Source: JACPFV01 sp038043245 (GTDB lineage Bacteria > Pseudomonadota > Gammaproteobacteria > Nevskiales > Nevskiaceae). Taken from it: a DNA stretch of 17,436 nt. Location of the stretch: assembly GCA_038043245.1 (NCBI GenBank), contig JBBTCH010000015.1:1-17436 (forward strand). Reading direction: 5' to 3'. This document shows, one piece after another, positions 1 to 6,730 of the stretch (position 1 is the stretch's first letter; the number at the start of each line of letters is the position of its first letter). Under the pieces are notes generated by a model. That model worked only from the letters and a program-made list of their open reading frames with translations, was not told the DNA's origin and did not search any database. Both the position numbers and the translations under genes were made by a program.

Positions 1-111
1 TGAACGCGCCTCACTTTGAGGCTGCGGACTGCAAACGACACTAGGGGAAGTCCACTCAAGAATGTCAGATGACCTCGACGATTCTTTCACTCACTGAACC
101 GGAGATACGAA

Positions 112-573
112 ATGCGAAAGCCGCTTACAGTTCTTTTATCAGCCGCATTCCTGCTTGCCAGTCCGTTCCTCTCCGCGGGAGAAATAGCCAAAGAGCCGGC
201 GCTCGCTCTTACTTTTGAAGACCCGCAGCTCAAATGGGGGCCTTGCCCACCGTTTCTTCCGAAAGGCTGCGCCATTGCAGTCCTTCACGGCGATCCGTCC
301 AAACCCAACGTCGATATCTTCTTCAAGGTACCGCCGGGTTCAACCATCCCCAGCCACATTCACACATCGGCTGAGCGCATGGTTCTGGTCTCGGGTGAAC
401 TGGAAGTCACTTATGAGGGCCAAGCGCCGGCCACTCTCAAGGTGGGCACCTATGCCTATGGCCCGGCGAAGCATCCGCATAAGGCGGCCTGTGCCAAGGG
501 CGCTCCTTGCGTCCTGTTCATCGCCTTCGAGTCACCGCTTGATGCTGTGGCAACCGAAGCGACCCCCAAGTAG
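112..573 (+). CDS. Secreted cupin-domain protein
   Basis: A 153-residue protein with a typical Sec signal peptide: basic start (MRKP), hydrophobic stretch at residues 5-20, and probable cleavage near SAG at 21-23. The mature part is one small cupin barrel. The metal-binding signature is visible as H82-x-H84-x3-E88, with a second-motif His at 121 or 123. Four cysteines (45, 53, 127, 133) could form disulfides after export. The start is supported by GGAG at 101-104, seven bases upstream. I infer a periplasmic or exported metal-binding protein of the broad cupin_2 type; substrate and reaction cannot be read from the sequence. It stands alone, followed by 114 bases and then a toxin-antitoxin pair, so it does not look like part of the holA operon. 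Confidence 0.8.
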   Translation: MRKPLTVLLSAAFLLASPFLSAGEIAKEPALALTFEDPQLKWGPCPPFLPKGCAIAVLHGDPSKPNVDIFFKVPPGSTIPSHIHTSAERMVLVSGELEVTYEGQAPATLKVGTYAYGPAKHPHKAACAKGAPCVLFIAFESPLDAVATEATPK

Positions 574-655
574 CGCAACGCGGCCTGACCCCGCGCTCCA
601 AGGGGTGCCGCTTGAGCGTTGGGCCACATGGGAGCCTGCAGGCATACTGACCGTT

Positions 656-683
656 TACAATACTAACGGTACCCGTTAGTATT
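656..683 (+). promoter_or_regulatory. higBA operator palindrome with overlapping -10 box
   Basis: A perfect inverted repeat with 11-bp arms (AATACTAACGG and CCGTTAGTATT) and a 3-bp spacer lies at 659-683, ending four bases before the higB start codon. A -10-like TACAAT at 656-661 overlaps its left arm. No good -35 is visible at the right distance. Type II antitoxins of the HigA family commonly bind such palindromes to repress their own operon, so this is the probable autoregulatory operator. Confidence 0.75.
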
Positions 684-687
684 CGCC

Positions 688-969
688 ATGGCGATCCGGT
701 CCTTCAAATGTGTGGACACCGAAAGCTTGTTCAATGGCGCACGAGTCACCCGCTTTGTGAATATTGAAGCTGTAGCGATGCGTAAATTGGCCATGCTGAA
801 CCGCGCAAGCAGACTTGATGACCTCCGAGTACCGCCCGGAAACAGATTGGAAGCTCTCAAGGGCAAGCTGGCTGGGCTGTACAGCATTCGCGTCAACGAC
901 CAATTTCGCATGTGTTTTCGATGGACATCTGAAGGTCCGCAAGACGTTGAGGTCGTGGACTACCACTAA
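688..969 (+). CDS. higB: HigB-like toxin (RelE/ParE superfamily mRNA interferase)
   Basis: A 93-residue basic protein with the HigB/RelE-fold pattern: early KCVDTESLF, then the central LDDLRVPPGNRLEALKG segment, and the C-terminal YSIRVNDQFRMCFRW strand pair ending in DVEVVDYH. Family members cleave mRNA on the ribosome and are neutralised by the antitoxin made from the next gene. The toxin-before-antitoxin order is typical of higBA rather than relBE. The start lies just after the palindromic operator and no clear ribosome binding site precedes it, so translation may be weak. The higA start follows after 12 bases. The toxin looks full length, with no frameshift. Confidence 0.88.
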   Translation: MAIRSFKCVDTESLFNGARVTRFVNIEAVAMRKLAMLNRASRLDDLRVPPGNRLEALKGKLAGLYSIRVNDQFRMCFRWTSEGPQDVEVVDYH

Positions 970-981
970 CCGAGCACTGAT

Positions 982-1311
982 ATGCGCAAAGTTCCCTACC
1001 CTCACCCTGGCGAGATTCTCCTCGAAGAATTCCTGAACCCCATGGGCATTACACAGTACCGACTGGCCAAGGAAGTTGGGGTGCCGCAGCGCCGGATCGG
1101 CGAGATTGTTGCCGGTATGCGCGGGATCACGGCCGATACGGGCCTGCGACTTTCGCGCTTCTTTGGGATGTCCGAAGGATTCTGGATCGGGCTGCAGATG
1201 GACTACGAAGCAGCACATGCAAAAGACGCTCTATCCAAGACCTTGTCCAAAATTCGTCCTTGGAGGGCGGTGGTCCAACAACAGGTTACAGCCGTCGCGT
1301 CACGTCGCTGA
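982..1311 (+). CDS. higA: HigA-like antitoxin (XRE-family HTH)
   Basis: A 109-residue protein of the VapI/HigA addiction-module antidote family. It has the characteristic N-terminal HPGEILLEEFLNPMGITQ, a helix-turn-helix at about residues 23-50 (QYRLAKEVGVPQRRIGEIVAG) and the conserved tail TGLRLSRFFGMSEGFWIGLQ at 53-72. It should bind HigB and repress the operon through the palindrome upstream of higB. The C-terminal 20 residues are less family-like. A GAG seven bases upstream may serve as the ribosome binding site. The gene ends 21 bases before holA; in many gammaproteobacteria lptE is the gene before holA, so the pair probably entered at, or moved into, that junction. Confidence 0.88.
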   Translation: MRKVPYPHPGEILLEEFLNPMGITQYRLAKEVGVPQRRIGEIVAGMRGITADTGLRLSRFFGMSEGFWIGLQMDYEAAHAKDALSKTLSKIRPWRAVVQQQVTAVASRR

Positions 1312-1332
1312 AGACAGGCATTCAAGGCCGTC

Positions 1333-2430
1333 ATGCAATTAAAGCCTGCGCAACTCGCGCCTCATCTCAAGCAAGGCCTGAAACCGGTCTATGTCGTCGC
1401 CGGTGAAGAGCCGCTGTTGATTCAGGAAACGCTGGATACGATCCGCGCGGCCGCGCGCAAAGACGGCTACAGCGAACGCGAAGTGCTGGAAGTGACGCCG
1501 GGGTTCCAGTGGAACCGGCTGGCCGAAGCCTGCGCGAGTCTTTCGCTGTTCGCGAGCAGGCGCATCATCGAGCTGCACATTCCGCGCGGGCTCGGCGGTG
1601 GACGCGCCAAGAGCGATGAAGAATCTGACGGCGCCGAGGAGTCCGGCACGGGTGGCGGCGCGCAGGAAGGCGCAAAGCTGTTACAGCAGTTCGCCGCATC
1701 GCCGCCGCCAGACACGCTCCTGCTGGTCGTCGCTGGCGCACTCGACAAGCGTGCACAGGGCAGCGCCTGGTTCACCGCGCTCGATGGTGCGGGGGCCAGC
1801 CTGTATTTCTGGCCGGTGCGGCCGGAAGAATTGCCGGCGTGGATCACGGCGCGCTTCAAGTCCGCCGGCCTCGACGCCGACGCCGAAGCGGTTTCTGAGC
1901 TGGCCGAGCGCACCGAGGGCAACCTGCTCGCCTGCGCGCAGGACATCGAAAAGATGAAGCTGCTGTTTCCGAACACACGCATCGGTGTCGCGCAGGTCCG
2001 CGAGGTCGTCGCCGACAGCGCGCACTTTGAAGCCTTTGACCTGATCGACAAGATGCTGGCGGGCGATGGCGCCGGCACCGCGCGCAGCCTGGCGCGCATC
2101 CGCGAAGAGGGTGTGCCGCTGCCGCAACTGATGGGCGCGGTGACTTATTCATTGCGCCAGTGGGCGACCGCCGCGGTGGCCTACGCAAAAACGCGCAATC
2201 TCGAAGCGGCACTGGCCGACGCCCGATTGTTCGGCGCGCGCGCACGGCCCTACGAAGCGGCGCTGCGGCGCAGTCACGGCATGCCGGTGCTGCGCGCACT
2301 GGCGCGCTGCGCGAAGATCGACCGCCTCTCAAAAACCACCGATGGCAAGGAAGCGGCCTGGGAGGACTTGCTAGAATTGCTGCTCGCCGCGGCCGGCAAG
2401 CCCGCGTTTAATGCCCCTCCCCGATCATGA
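1333..2430 (+). CDS. holA: DNA polymerase III subunit delta
   Basis: Delta subunit of the clamp loader, which opens the beta sliding clamp. At 365 residues it is about 20 longer than the E. coli protein (343). The N-terminal domain is recognisable from LKPVYVVAGEEPLLIQETLDTIR (residues 16-38), the VTPGFQWNRLAEACASLSLFASRRIIELHIP region at 54-84, and LLLVVAGALDKR further on. The C-terminal collar domain includes AFDLIDKMLAGDG and the YSLRQW segment. Residues about 87-112 are a Gly/Glu/Ser-rich, probably disordered insert that accounts for the extra length. AAGG at 1324-1327 is the likely ribosome binding site. The stop overlaps the proA start by 4 bases (ATGA), which indicates translational coupling. 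Confidence 0.93.
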   Translation: MQLKPAQLAPHLKQGLKPVYVVAGEEPLLIQETLDTIRAAARKDGYSEREVLEVTPGFQWNRLAEACASLSLFASRRIIELHIPRGLGGGRAKSDEESDGAEESGTGGGAQEGAKLLQQFAASPPPDTLLLVVAGALDKRAQGSAWFTALDGAGASLYFWPVRPEELPAWITARFKSAGLDADAEAVSELAERTEGNLLACAQDIEKMKLLFPNTRIGVAQVREVVADSAHFEAFDLIDKMLAGDGAGTARSLARIREEGVPLPQLMGAVTYSLRQWATAAVAYAKTRNLEAALADARLFGARARPYEAALRRSHGMPVLRALARCAKIDRLSKTTDGKEAAWEDLLELLLAAAGKPAFNAPPRS

Positions 2431-3722
2431 GCCCAGAAGCCGCCAAAGCGGCACCCAAACCCCGTAGCAGCGGCCTGTCCTCGATGATGAAGGACAAGGG
2501 CAGCCGTGCGCGTGCCGCCGCGCGGGTGATGGCGCGCGCGGAGACCGGGCAGAAGAACGCGGCGCTGTTCGCATTGGCCGAGCGCCTGCTGGCCGAACAA
2601 AAAACCCTGCTCGCCGCCAACGCCACCGACATGAAGTTGGGCAAGGAAGAAAAGCTCGAAGCGGCGCTGATGGATCGCCTTGAGCTGAACGCCGAGCGCG
2701 TCGCGGCGATGGCCGACGGCGTGCGCCAGATCGCCAACCTGACCGATCCGGTCGGCGAGATCTCCGAGCTGCATACGCGCCCGACTGGCATCCAGGTCGG
2801 CCGCATGCGCGTGCCGCTGGGCGTCATCGGCATCATTTACGAATCGCGGCCCAACGTCACCGCCGACGCGGCGGCGCTGTGCCTCAAGTCCGGCAACGCC
2901 AGCATCCTGCGCGGCGGCAGCGAGGCACTCAACTCCAATCTCGCCATTGCACGCTGCCTCTTGCAGGCGCTGAAGGACGCCGGCCTGCCCGAAGACGCCG
3001 TGCAGGTGCTCGATACGCCGGATCGCAAGGCAGTCGGCGAATTGCTGACCATGCCGCAGTACGTGGACGTGGTGATCCCGCGCGGCGGCAAGTCGCTGGT
3101 CGAGTTCGTCAGCCAGACCGCGCGCGTGCCGGTGATCAAGCACCTCGATGGCATCTGCCACGTCTACATTGACGGCCAGGCCGATATCGAAAAAGCCGTC
3201 GCGGTCGCGGTCAACGCCAAGACCCAGCGCTACGGCACCTGCAACACCATGGAGACGCTGCTGGTGGACAAGGACATCGCCGCCAGGGTGCTGCCGGAGC
3301 TGGGCCGCATCTATCAGGAGCATGGCGTCGAGCTGCGCGGCTGCGATCGCACGCGCAAGATCATCGAGGGCATCAAGACCGCCACCGAGGAAGACTGGCG
3401 CACCGAATATCTGGCGCCGATCCTGTCGATCCGCGTCGTCGACGGGCTCGATGCGGCGATCACGCACATCGCCGACTACGGTTCGCAGCACACCGATGCC
3501 ATCGTCACCGAAAACCTGTCGCGCGCACGGCGCTTCCTGCGCGAGGTGGATTCCAGCTCGGTGATGGTCAACGCCAGCACGCGCTTTGCCGACGGCTACG
3601 AATACGGCCTCGGCGCCGAGATCGGCATCAGCACCGACAAGATTCATGCGCGCGGCCCGGTGGGCCTCGAAGGACTCACCAGCCAGAAATGGATCGTGGT
3701 CGGCGATGGCCACATTCGCTGA
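2427..3722 (+). CDS. proA: Gamma-glutamyl phosphate reductase
   Basis: Reduces gamma-glutamyl phosphate to glutamate semialdehyde with NADPH, the second step of proline synthesis. The 431-residue protein is of the aldehyde dehydrogenase-like family. VPLGVIGIIYESRPNVTADAA is at about 129-149, the LRGGSEALNSN segment at 161-171, the PRGGKSLVEFV loop at 218-228, and the catalytic cysteine is C272 in RYGTCNTMETLLV. The C-terminal signature EYGLGAEIGISTDKIHARGPVGLEGL is intact. It carries about 15 extra N-terminal residues, Ala/Pro/Lys-rich, compared with the usual length of about 417; a downstream in-frame ATG (residue 20 or 21) could be an alternative start. It is embedded between holA and nadD; proB is not in this window. 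Confidence 0.95.
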   Translation: MSPEAAKAAPKPRSSGLSSMMKDKGSRARAAARVMARAETGQKNAALFALAERLLAEQKTLLAANATDMKLGKEEKLEAALMDRLELNAERVAAMADGVRQIANLTDPVGEISELHTRPTGIQVGRMRVPLGVIGIIYESRPNVTADAAALCLKSGNASILRGGSEALNSNLAIARCLLQALKDAGLPEDAVQVLDTPDRKAVGELLTMPQYVDVVIPRGGKSLVEFVSQTARVPVIKHLDGICHVYIDGQADIEKAVAVAVNAKTQRYGTCNTMETLLVDKDIAARVLPELGRIYQEHGVELRGCDRTRKIIEGIKTATEEDWRTEYLAPILSIRVVDGLDAAITHIADYGSQHTDAIVTENLSRARRFLREVDSSSVMVNASTRFADGYEYGLGAEIGISTDKIHARGPVGLEGLTSQKWIVVGDGHIR

Positions 3723-3734
3723 GCGGGTGCGACG

Positions 3735-4373
3735 CTGAAACGCATCGGCGTCCTTGGCGGCACTTTCGCGCCGATTCACCACGGACATCTGCGGCTGGCG
3801 ATTGAGGCGCGCGAACGCCTCAAGCTCGACGAGGTGCGGCTGATCCCGACGAATCAACCGCCGCATCGCGCGCAACCCGCAGTCCCCGCGGCGCGGCGCC
3901 TCGAATGGGTGCGTCTCGCGATTGGAAATGAACCGGGGTTGGTCGCGGATGATCGCGAACTGCGCCGCAGCGGACCGTCGTACACCGCCGACACGCTGGC
4001 GTCGCTGGGCGCCGAGTTTCCGCAAAGCCAGCTGGTGCTGCTGCTCGGCGCCGATGCCGCCACGCAGCTGCACACCTGGCACCGCTGGCGTGACCTGCCG
4101 CAGCTGGCGCAGCTGGTGTTCTTCGAACGGCCCGGCACCACGCTCACACTCTCCGCCGAAGTCGAAGCGCATCTGCAGAAACACCGCGCGCTGCCGCCGC
4201 AGACGCTGCGCGCGCTAGACATCTCGTCCACCGAAATCCGCCAGCTGCTGCTGGCACAACGCAGTCTGCGCGGCCTCGTCCCCGAAGCCGTGCTGAGCGC
4301 GCTGACCCCCGAAGACCTGGAACAACTGAACCGGAATGAAGCCCCCGATGAAAAAACTGCCGCCACTCATTAA
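3735..4373 (+). CDS. nadD: Nicotinate-nucleotide adenylyltransferase, apparent CTG start
   Basis: Converts nicotinate mononucleotide and ATP to deamido-NAD in NAD synthesis. The nucleotidyltransferase signature GGTFAPIHHGH lies right at the N terminus; the usual Asp of GGTFDP is Ala here. RLIPTNQPPHR, SGPSYTADTL, LLGADAATQLHTWHRW and the C-terminal DISSTEIRQ follow. The first in-frame ATG/GTG/TTG lies well inside the fold (3834), so the real start must be upstream of the signature. Between the proA stop (TGA, same frame) and GGTF there is no ATG, GTG or TTG; CTG at 3735 gives LKRIGVLGGTF and 212 residues, matching family length (about 213). ATC or ACG initiation, or readthrough of the proA stop, are alternatives. 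The 3' end overlaps rsfS. Confidence 0.88.
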   Translation: MKRIGVLGGTFAPIHHGHLRLAIEARERLKLDEVRLIPTNQPPHRAQPAVPAARRLEWVRLAIGNEPGLVADDRELRRSGPSYTADTLASLGAEFPQSQLVLLLGADAATQLHTWHRWRDLPQLAQLVFFERPGTTLTLSAEVEAHLQKHRALPPQTLRALDISSTEIRQLLLAQRSLRGLVPEAVLSALTPEDLEQLNRNEAPDEKTAATH

Positions 4374-4791
4374 GCTCGCCATCGAAGCCGTCGAGGAGCT
4401 CAAAGCCTCCGACGTCAAGCTGATCGACGTGAGCAAGCTCACGCCGGTCACCGACTACATGCTGGTGTGTACCGGCACCTCCAACCGGCACGTCAAATCC
4501 ATCGCCGAGAACGTCGCCCTGCGCGCCAAGCACGCGGGCCACCCGCCGCGCGCGGTCGAAGGCGGCTCGCAGTCCGAGTGGGTGCTGGTGGACCTGGGCG
4601 ATGTGATCGTGCACGCCATGCAGACGCAGGCACGGGCGCACTACCAGCTGGAAAAATTGTGGGACATGCAGAGCGAAGCGCCAAAAACCAGCACCGAGAA
4701 GTCCAAGAAAAAGTTTGTGACGCCAAAGAAAAAAGCAGCCAAGAAGAAGATCGAGAAGAAAACCAAAAAGAAAAACAAGAAAAAGAGATGA
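4336..4791 (+). CDS. rsfS: Ribosomal silencing factor RsfS with lysine-rich tail
   Basis: RsfS (YbeB/DUF143) binds uL14 on the large subunit and blocks subunit joining in slow growth. The core at about residues 8-112 is clear: AIEAVEELKASDVKLIDVSKLTPVTDYMLVCTGTSNRHVKSIAENV, then EGGSQSEWVLVDLGDVIVHAM and the RAHYQLEKLWD end typical of the family. The family usually stops around here (105-120 residues). This protein continues for 39 residues (113-151), 19 of them Lys, with no predicted fold. The gene begins inside nadD (38-base overlap; 26 if the second ATG at 4348 is used) and its stop overlaps the rlmH start (ATGA). The A-rich tail DNA also provides the purine-rich stretch upstream of rlmH. 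Confidence 0.93.
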   Translation: MKPPMKKLPPLIKLAIEAVEELKASDVKLIDVSKLTPVTDYMLVCTGTSNRHVKSIAENVALRAKHAGHPPRAVEGGSQSEWVLVDLGDVIVHAMQTQARAHYQLEKLWDMQSEAPKTSTEKSKKKFVTPKKKAAKKKIEKKTKKKNKKKR

Positions 4792-5258
4792 AGCTGCGCC
4801 TCATCGCCGCCGGCACCCGGATGCCGGGCTGGGTCACGCAAGGCTTTGAGGATTACCGCAAGCGCCTGCCGCCGCAGCTCAAACTGGAACTGGTGGAGAT
4901 CGAGGTCGCGCATCGCGGCAAGAACGCCGATATCGCGCGTCTGAAAAGCGCGGAAGCCCAGAGCCTGCTGCGCGCCGTGCGGGATGACGATCGGGTGATC
5001 GTGTTCGACGAGTGCGGCGAGAAACGCTCGACCGTCGAGTGGGCCAATGCGTTGAAACAATGGATGCAGGACGGCCGCGATGTGGCGCTGCTGATCGGCG
5101 GCCCCGATGGGCTCGCGCCCGAGATCCTCCAGCGCGCCGAGAAACGCTGGTCACTGTCACCGATGACCTTGCCGCATGCGCTGGTACGCGTGCTGGTCGC
5201 CGAGCAGCTTTACCGCGCCTGGTCGCTGCTCTCGAATCACCCGTATCATCGGGCGTGA
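4788..5258 (+). CDS. rlmH: 23S rRNA (pseudouridine1915-N3)-methyltransferase
   Basis: RlmH is a small SPOUT (knotted) methyltransferase that methylates pseudouridine 1915 in helix 69 of assembled 70S ribosomes. The protein has 156 residues, close to the E. coli length of 155. Family marks are MKLRLIAAGTRMPGWVTQGFEDY at the N terminus, the knot motif LLIGGPDGL in the second half and the C-terminal LSPMTLPHALVRVLVAEQLYRAW ending in NHPYHRA. The ATG at 4788 overlaps the rsfS stop by 4 bases and is preceded by AAGAG, so it is probably translationally coupled. Pairing rsfS with rlmH is a widespread arrangement. In E. coli the next genes are mrdA-mrdB; here the run ends instead. Confidence 0.95.
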   Translation: MKLRLIAAGTRMPGWVTQGFEDYRKRLPPQLKLELVEIEVAHRGKNADIARLKSAEAQSLLRAVRDDDRVIVFDECGEKRSTVEWANALKQWMQDGRDVALLIGGPDGLAPEILQRAEKRWSLSPMTLPHALVRVLVAEQLYRAWSLLSNHPYHRA

Positions 5259-5277
5259 AGCGTTACTGAGGAACAGC

Positions 5278-5709
5278 ATGAAACTGCCAAACTGGCTTGT
5301 GGCTCTGAGCTATCTGGGACTGGTGCCGTTTCTGGCCGGCCCGCTGGCGCTGACACTGTGGCCGCATTCGGCTCCGGCCTGGCTGCAGGGCGCCTGGATC
5401 AATTATGTGATTCTGGTCGCGGTGTTTCTGTCCGGCAGCCTCTGGGGCTTTGGCATCGTCATGCTCAGTCAGGGCGGCAGCGGGCTCGGTGTGTTGATTG
5501 CCTCGGCGTTGGCGCTGCTCATATGGGCGGATACCTTGCTCAGCCTGCACCATTCCCTCTACGGTCTGATCGTCATTTTCTCCCTCTCGCTGCTGGCCGA
5601 CCTCTGGCGTGAGCGCAGCATGGGTCCCTTCCCGAGCTACTTCAGGTTGCGCTGCAACCTGACGCTGGGCGCACTCGTTGCCATCGCCTGGCGGATTGCA
5701 TTGCCCTGA
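5278..5709 (+). CDS. DUF3429-like integral membrane protein
   Basis: A 143-residue hydrophobic protein with about five membrane segments, roughly residues 5-27, 40-62, 66-86, 89-108 and 122-141. The pattern of an N-terminal YLGLVPFLAGPLAL, then INYVILVAVFLSGSLWG and a C-terminal LWRERSMGPFPSYFRLRCNLTL resembles the DUF3429 family, whose members carry a similar aromatic segment ending in a Gly-His/Leu-Trp-Gly turn. Function is unknown. I chose the ATG at 5278 because it is preceded by GAGGA at 5268-5272 with ideal spacing; a longer reading from 5176 would overlap rlmH by about 80 bases and adds nothing family-like. It follows rlmH by 19 bases and may be cotranscribed. Confidence 0.75.
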   Translation: MKLPNWLVALSYLGLVPFLAGPLALTLWPHSAPAWLQGAWINYVILVAVFLSGSLWGFGIVMLSQGGSGLGVLIASALALLIWADTLLSLHHSLYGLIVIFSLSLLADLWRERSMGPFPSYFRLRCNLTLGALVAIAWRIALP

Positions 5710-5729
5710 GCGGATGAGCGTGATTGGCC

Positions 5730-5735
5730 TATGAT
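5730..5735 (+). promoter_or_regulatory. Possible -10 box for leaderless coq7 transcript
   Basis: TATGAT matches five of six bases of the sigma-70 -10 consensus and ends seven bases before the coq7 ATG, so transcription would begin at or one base before the start codon. No -35 is visible at 17 bp. The nearest purine-rich GAGG (5738-5741) is only one base from the ATG, too close to act as a ribosome binding site. Both facts fit leaderless initiation, but they are weak. Confidence 0.35.
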
Positions 5736-5742
5736 TTGAGGC

Positions 5743-6366
5743 ATGGAACGCCACTATTCCCCTGCTGATCGACTGTTGATGGGCTTGCAGCAGCAGCTTG
5801 CGCGGCTGACACCCGCAGCAAGCAGTACGGGCGTTGAGCCCGATGTGACGCTCGACGAAAGCGAACGTCGCCACGCGGCGGGACTGATGCGCGTGAATCA
5901 CGCCGGTGAAGTCGCCGCGCAAGGTTTGTATCAAGGGCAGGCGTTGACCGCGCGCGACCCGCAGGTGCGCGACCACCTGCTGAAGGCGGCCGAAGAAGAG
6001 CAGGCGCATCTGCGCTGGTGCGAGGAACGCCTGAGCGAACTCGGCGAAAAACCCAGCAGGCTGCAGCCGCTGTGGCACGCTGGCTCGCTGGCGATGGGCG
6101 CGCTGGCGGGTCTGGCTGGCGACAAATGGAGTCTGGGCTTTGTCGAGGAAACCGAGAAGCAGGTGGCGGAACATCTCGACGGCCATCTGCAGAAACTGCC
6201 GGAGAGCGATGCACGCAGCCGCGAGATCGTCGAGCGCATGAAGGCGGACGAAGAACGACACGGACAGGAAGCCGCCGATGCGGGCGCCAAGACTTTGCCG
6301 CTGCCGGTGCGAGCGCTGATGCGCCGCGTGGCGCGGGTGATGACGAAAACCGCTTACTGGATCTGA
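5743..6366 (+). CDS. coq7: Coq7-type demethoxyubiquinone hydroxylase
   Basis: Di-iron monooxygenase that hydroxylates 2-polyprenyl-3-methyl-6-methoxy-1,4-benzoquinol in ubiquinone synthesis, peripheral to the inner membrane; it replaces the flavoprotein UbiF of enterics. The 207-residue protein shows the ligands: E56 in MRVNHAGEVAAQGLY, E86-x2-H89 in AAEEEQAHLRW, E138 in FVEETEKQVAEHLDGHL and E170-x2-H173 in KADEERHGQEA. The hydrophobic helix around WHAGSLAMGALAGLAGD is the usual membrane-facing part. It lies 33 bases after the DUF3429-like gene and is followed by a repeat-filled region. In P. aeruginosa the coq7 gene is, as I recall, next to speD, as it is here across the repeat region. Confidence 0.95.
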   Translation: MERHYSPADRLLMGLQQQLARLTPAASSTGVEPDVTLDESERRHAAGLMRVNHAGEVAAQGLYQGQALTARDPQVRDHLLKAAEEEQAHLRWCEERLSELGEKPSRLQPLWHAGSLAMGALAGLAGDKWSLGFVEETEKQVAEHLDGHLQKLPESDARSREIVERMKADEERHGQEAADAGAKTLPLPVRALMRRVARVMTKTAYWI

Positions 6367-6374
6367 AGATTGTT

Positions 6375-6672
6375 CCGCCTAAAGGCGGGTTACTTTTGGC
6401 AATGCCCAAAAAGTAACCAAAAAGTCATGGCTCCTACGCGCCGCTGTGCTTTGTCTTTTGATGTTAAGCGCCGTTTGCGCCGCCGAGCATCGCAACGAAT
6501 GAAGCGTGGAGCCGGCATGGATACCGGCTCAGCACCAGCGGGACATGGATGTTCCGTTGGTGCGTCAGCTTCATTCGTGAGAAGCGCAGGAATCTTCTAG
6601 GCGCATCCGGCGCAAGAGCGCTTTTGGTGACTTTTGCCGCGATTGGCAAAAGTTACCCGCGCTTTAGCGCGG
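6375..6672. repeat. Nested inverted-repeat element downstream of coq7
   Basis: Two long arms face each other: 6375-6424 and 6621-6672, about 50 bases each. The right arm read on the minus strand follows the left closely (CCGC-TAAAG-GCGGGT(A)ACTTTTG...AAAAGT(A/C)ACCAAAAG). Inside them lie further palindromes: ACGAATGAAGC at 6495-6505 pairs exactly with 6568-6578, and the segment starting CACCAGCGG near 6532 pairs imperfectly with the one ending CGTTGGTG near 6563. The whole 298-base block could fold as one branched hairpin. No credible coding sequence is present. It is probably a mobile or dispersed intergenic repeat; the left arm itself can form a short GGTTACTTTTGG/CCAAAAAGTAACC hairpin that may terminate coq7. 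Confidence 0.75.
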
Positions 6673-6687
6673 AACGCTTTAGAAGAT

Positions 6688-6715
6688 CAGATTCCTCGCA
6701 CTGCTCGGAATGACA
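6688..6715 (+). repeat. Half copy of the TGTCA/TGACA palindromic repeat
   Basis: These 28 bases match the right half of the full palindrome at 13313-13340 with three adjacent mismatches (CAGATTCCTCGC, then ACT instead of TGC, then GCTCGGAATGACA). The left half is missing. It sits directly after the nested inverted-repeat block and before the three-part element. Confidence 0.7.
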
Positions 6716-6730
6716 AGAACTGTCCTGCTC

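Noticed and set aside
574..687. Rho-independent terminator after the cupin gene
   Set aside because: CCCCGCGCTCCAAGGGG forms only a weak hairpin and no T-run follows.
2274..4184. A 636-residue open frame on the minus strand opposite proA and nadD
   Set aside because: It is the reverse-frame shadow of GC-rich coding DNA; composition is odd, no family is recognisable, and the plus strand holds clear proA and nadD.
6370..6600. A 76-residue open frame in the coq7-speD gap
   Set aside because: It lies entirely on the inverted-repeat element and its translation resembles no protein family.
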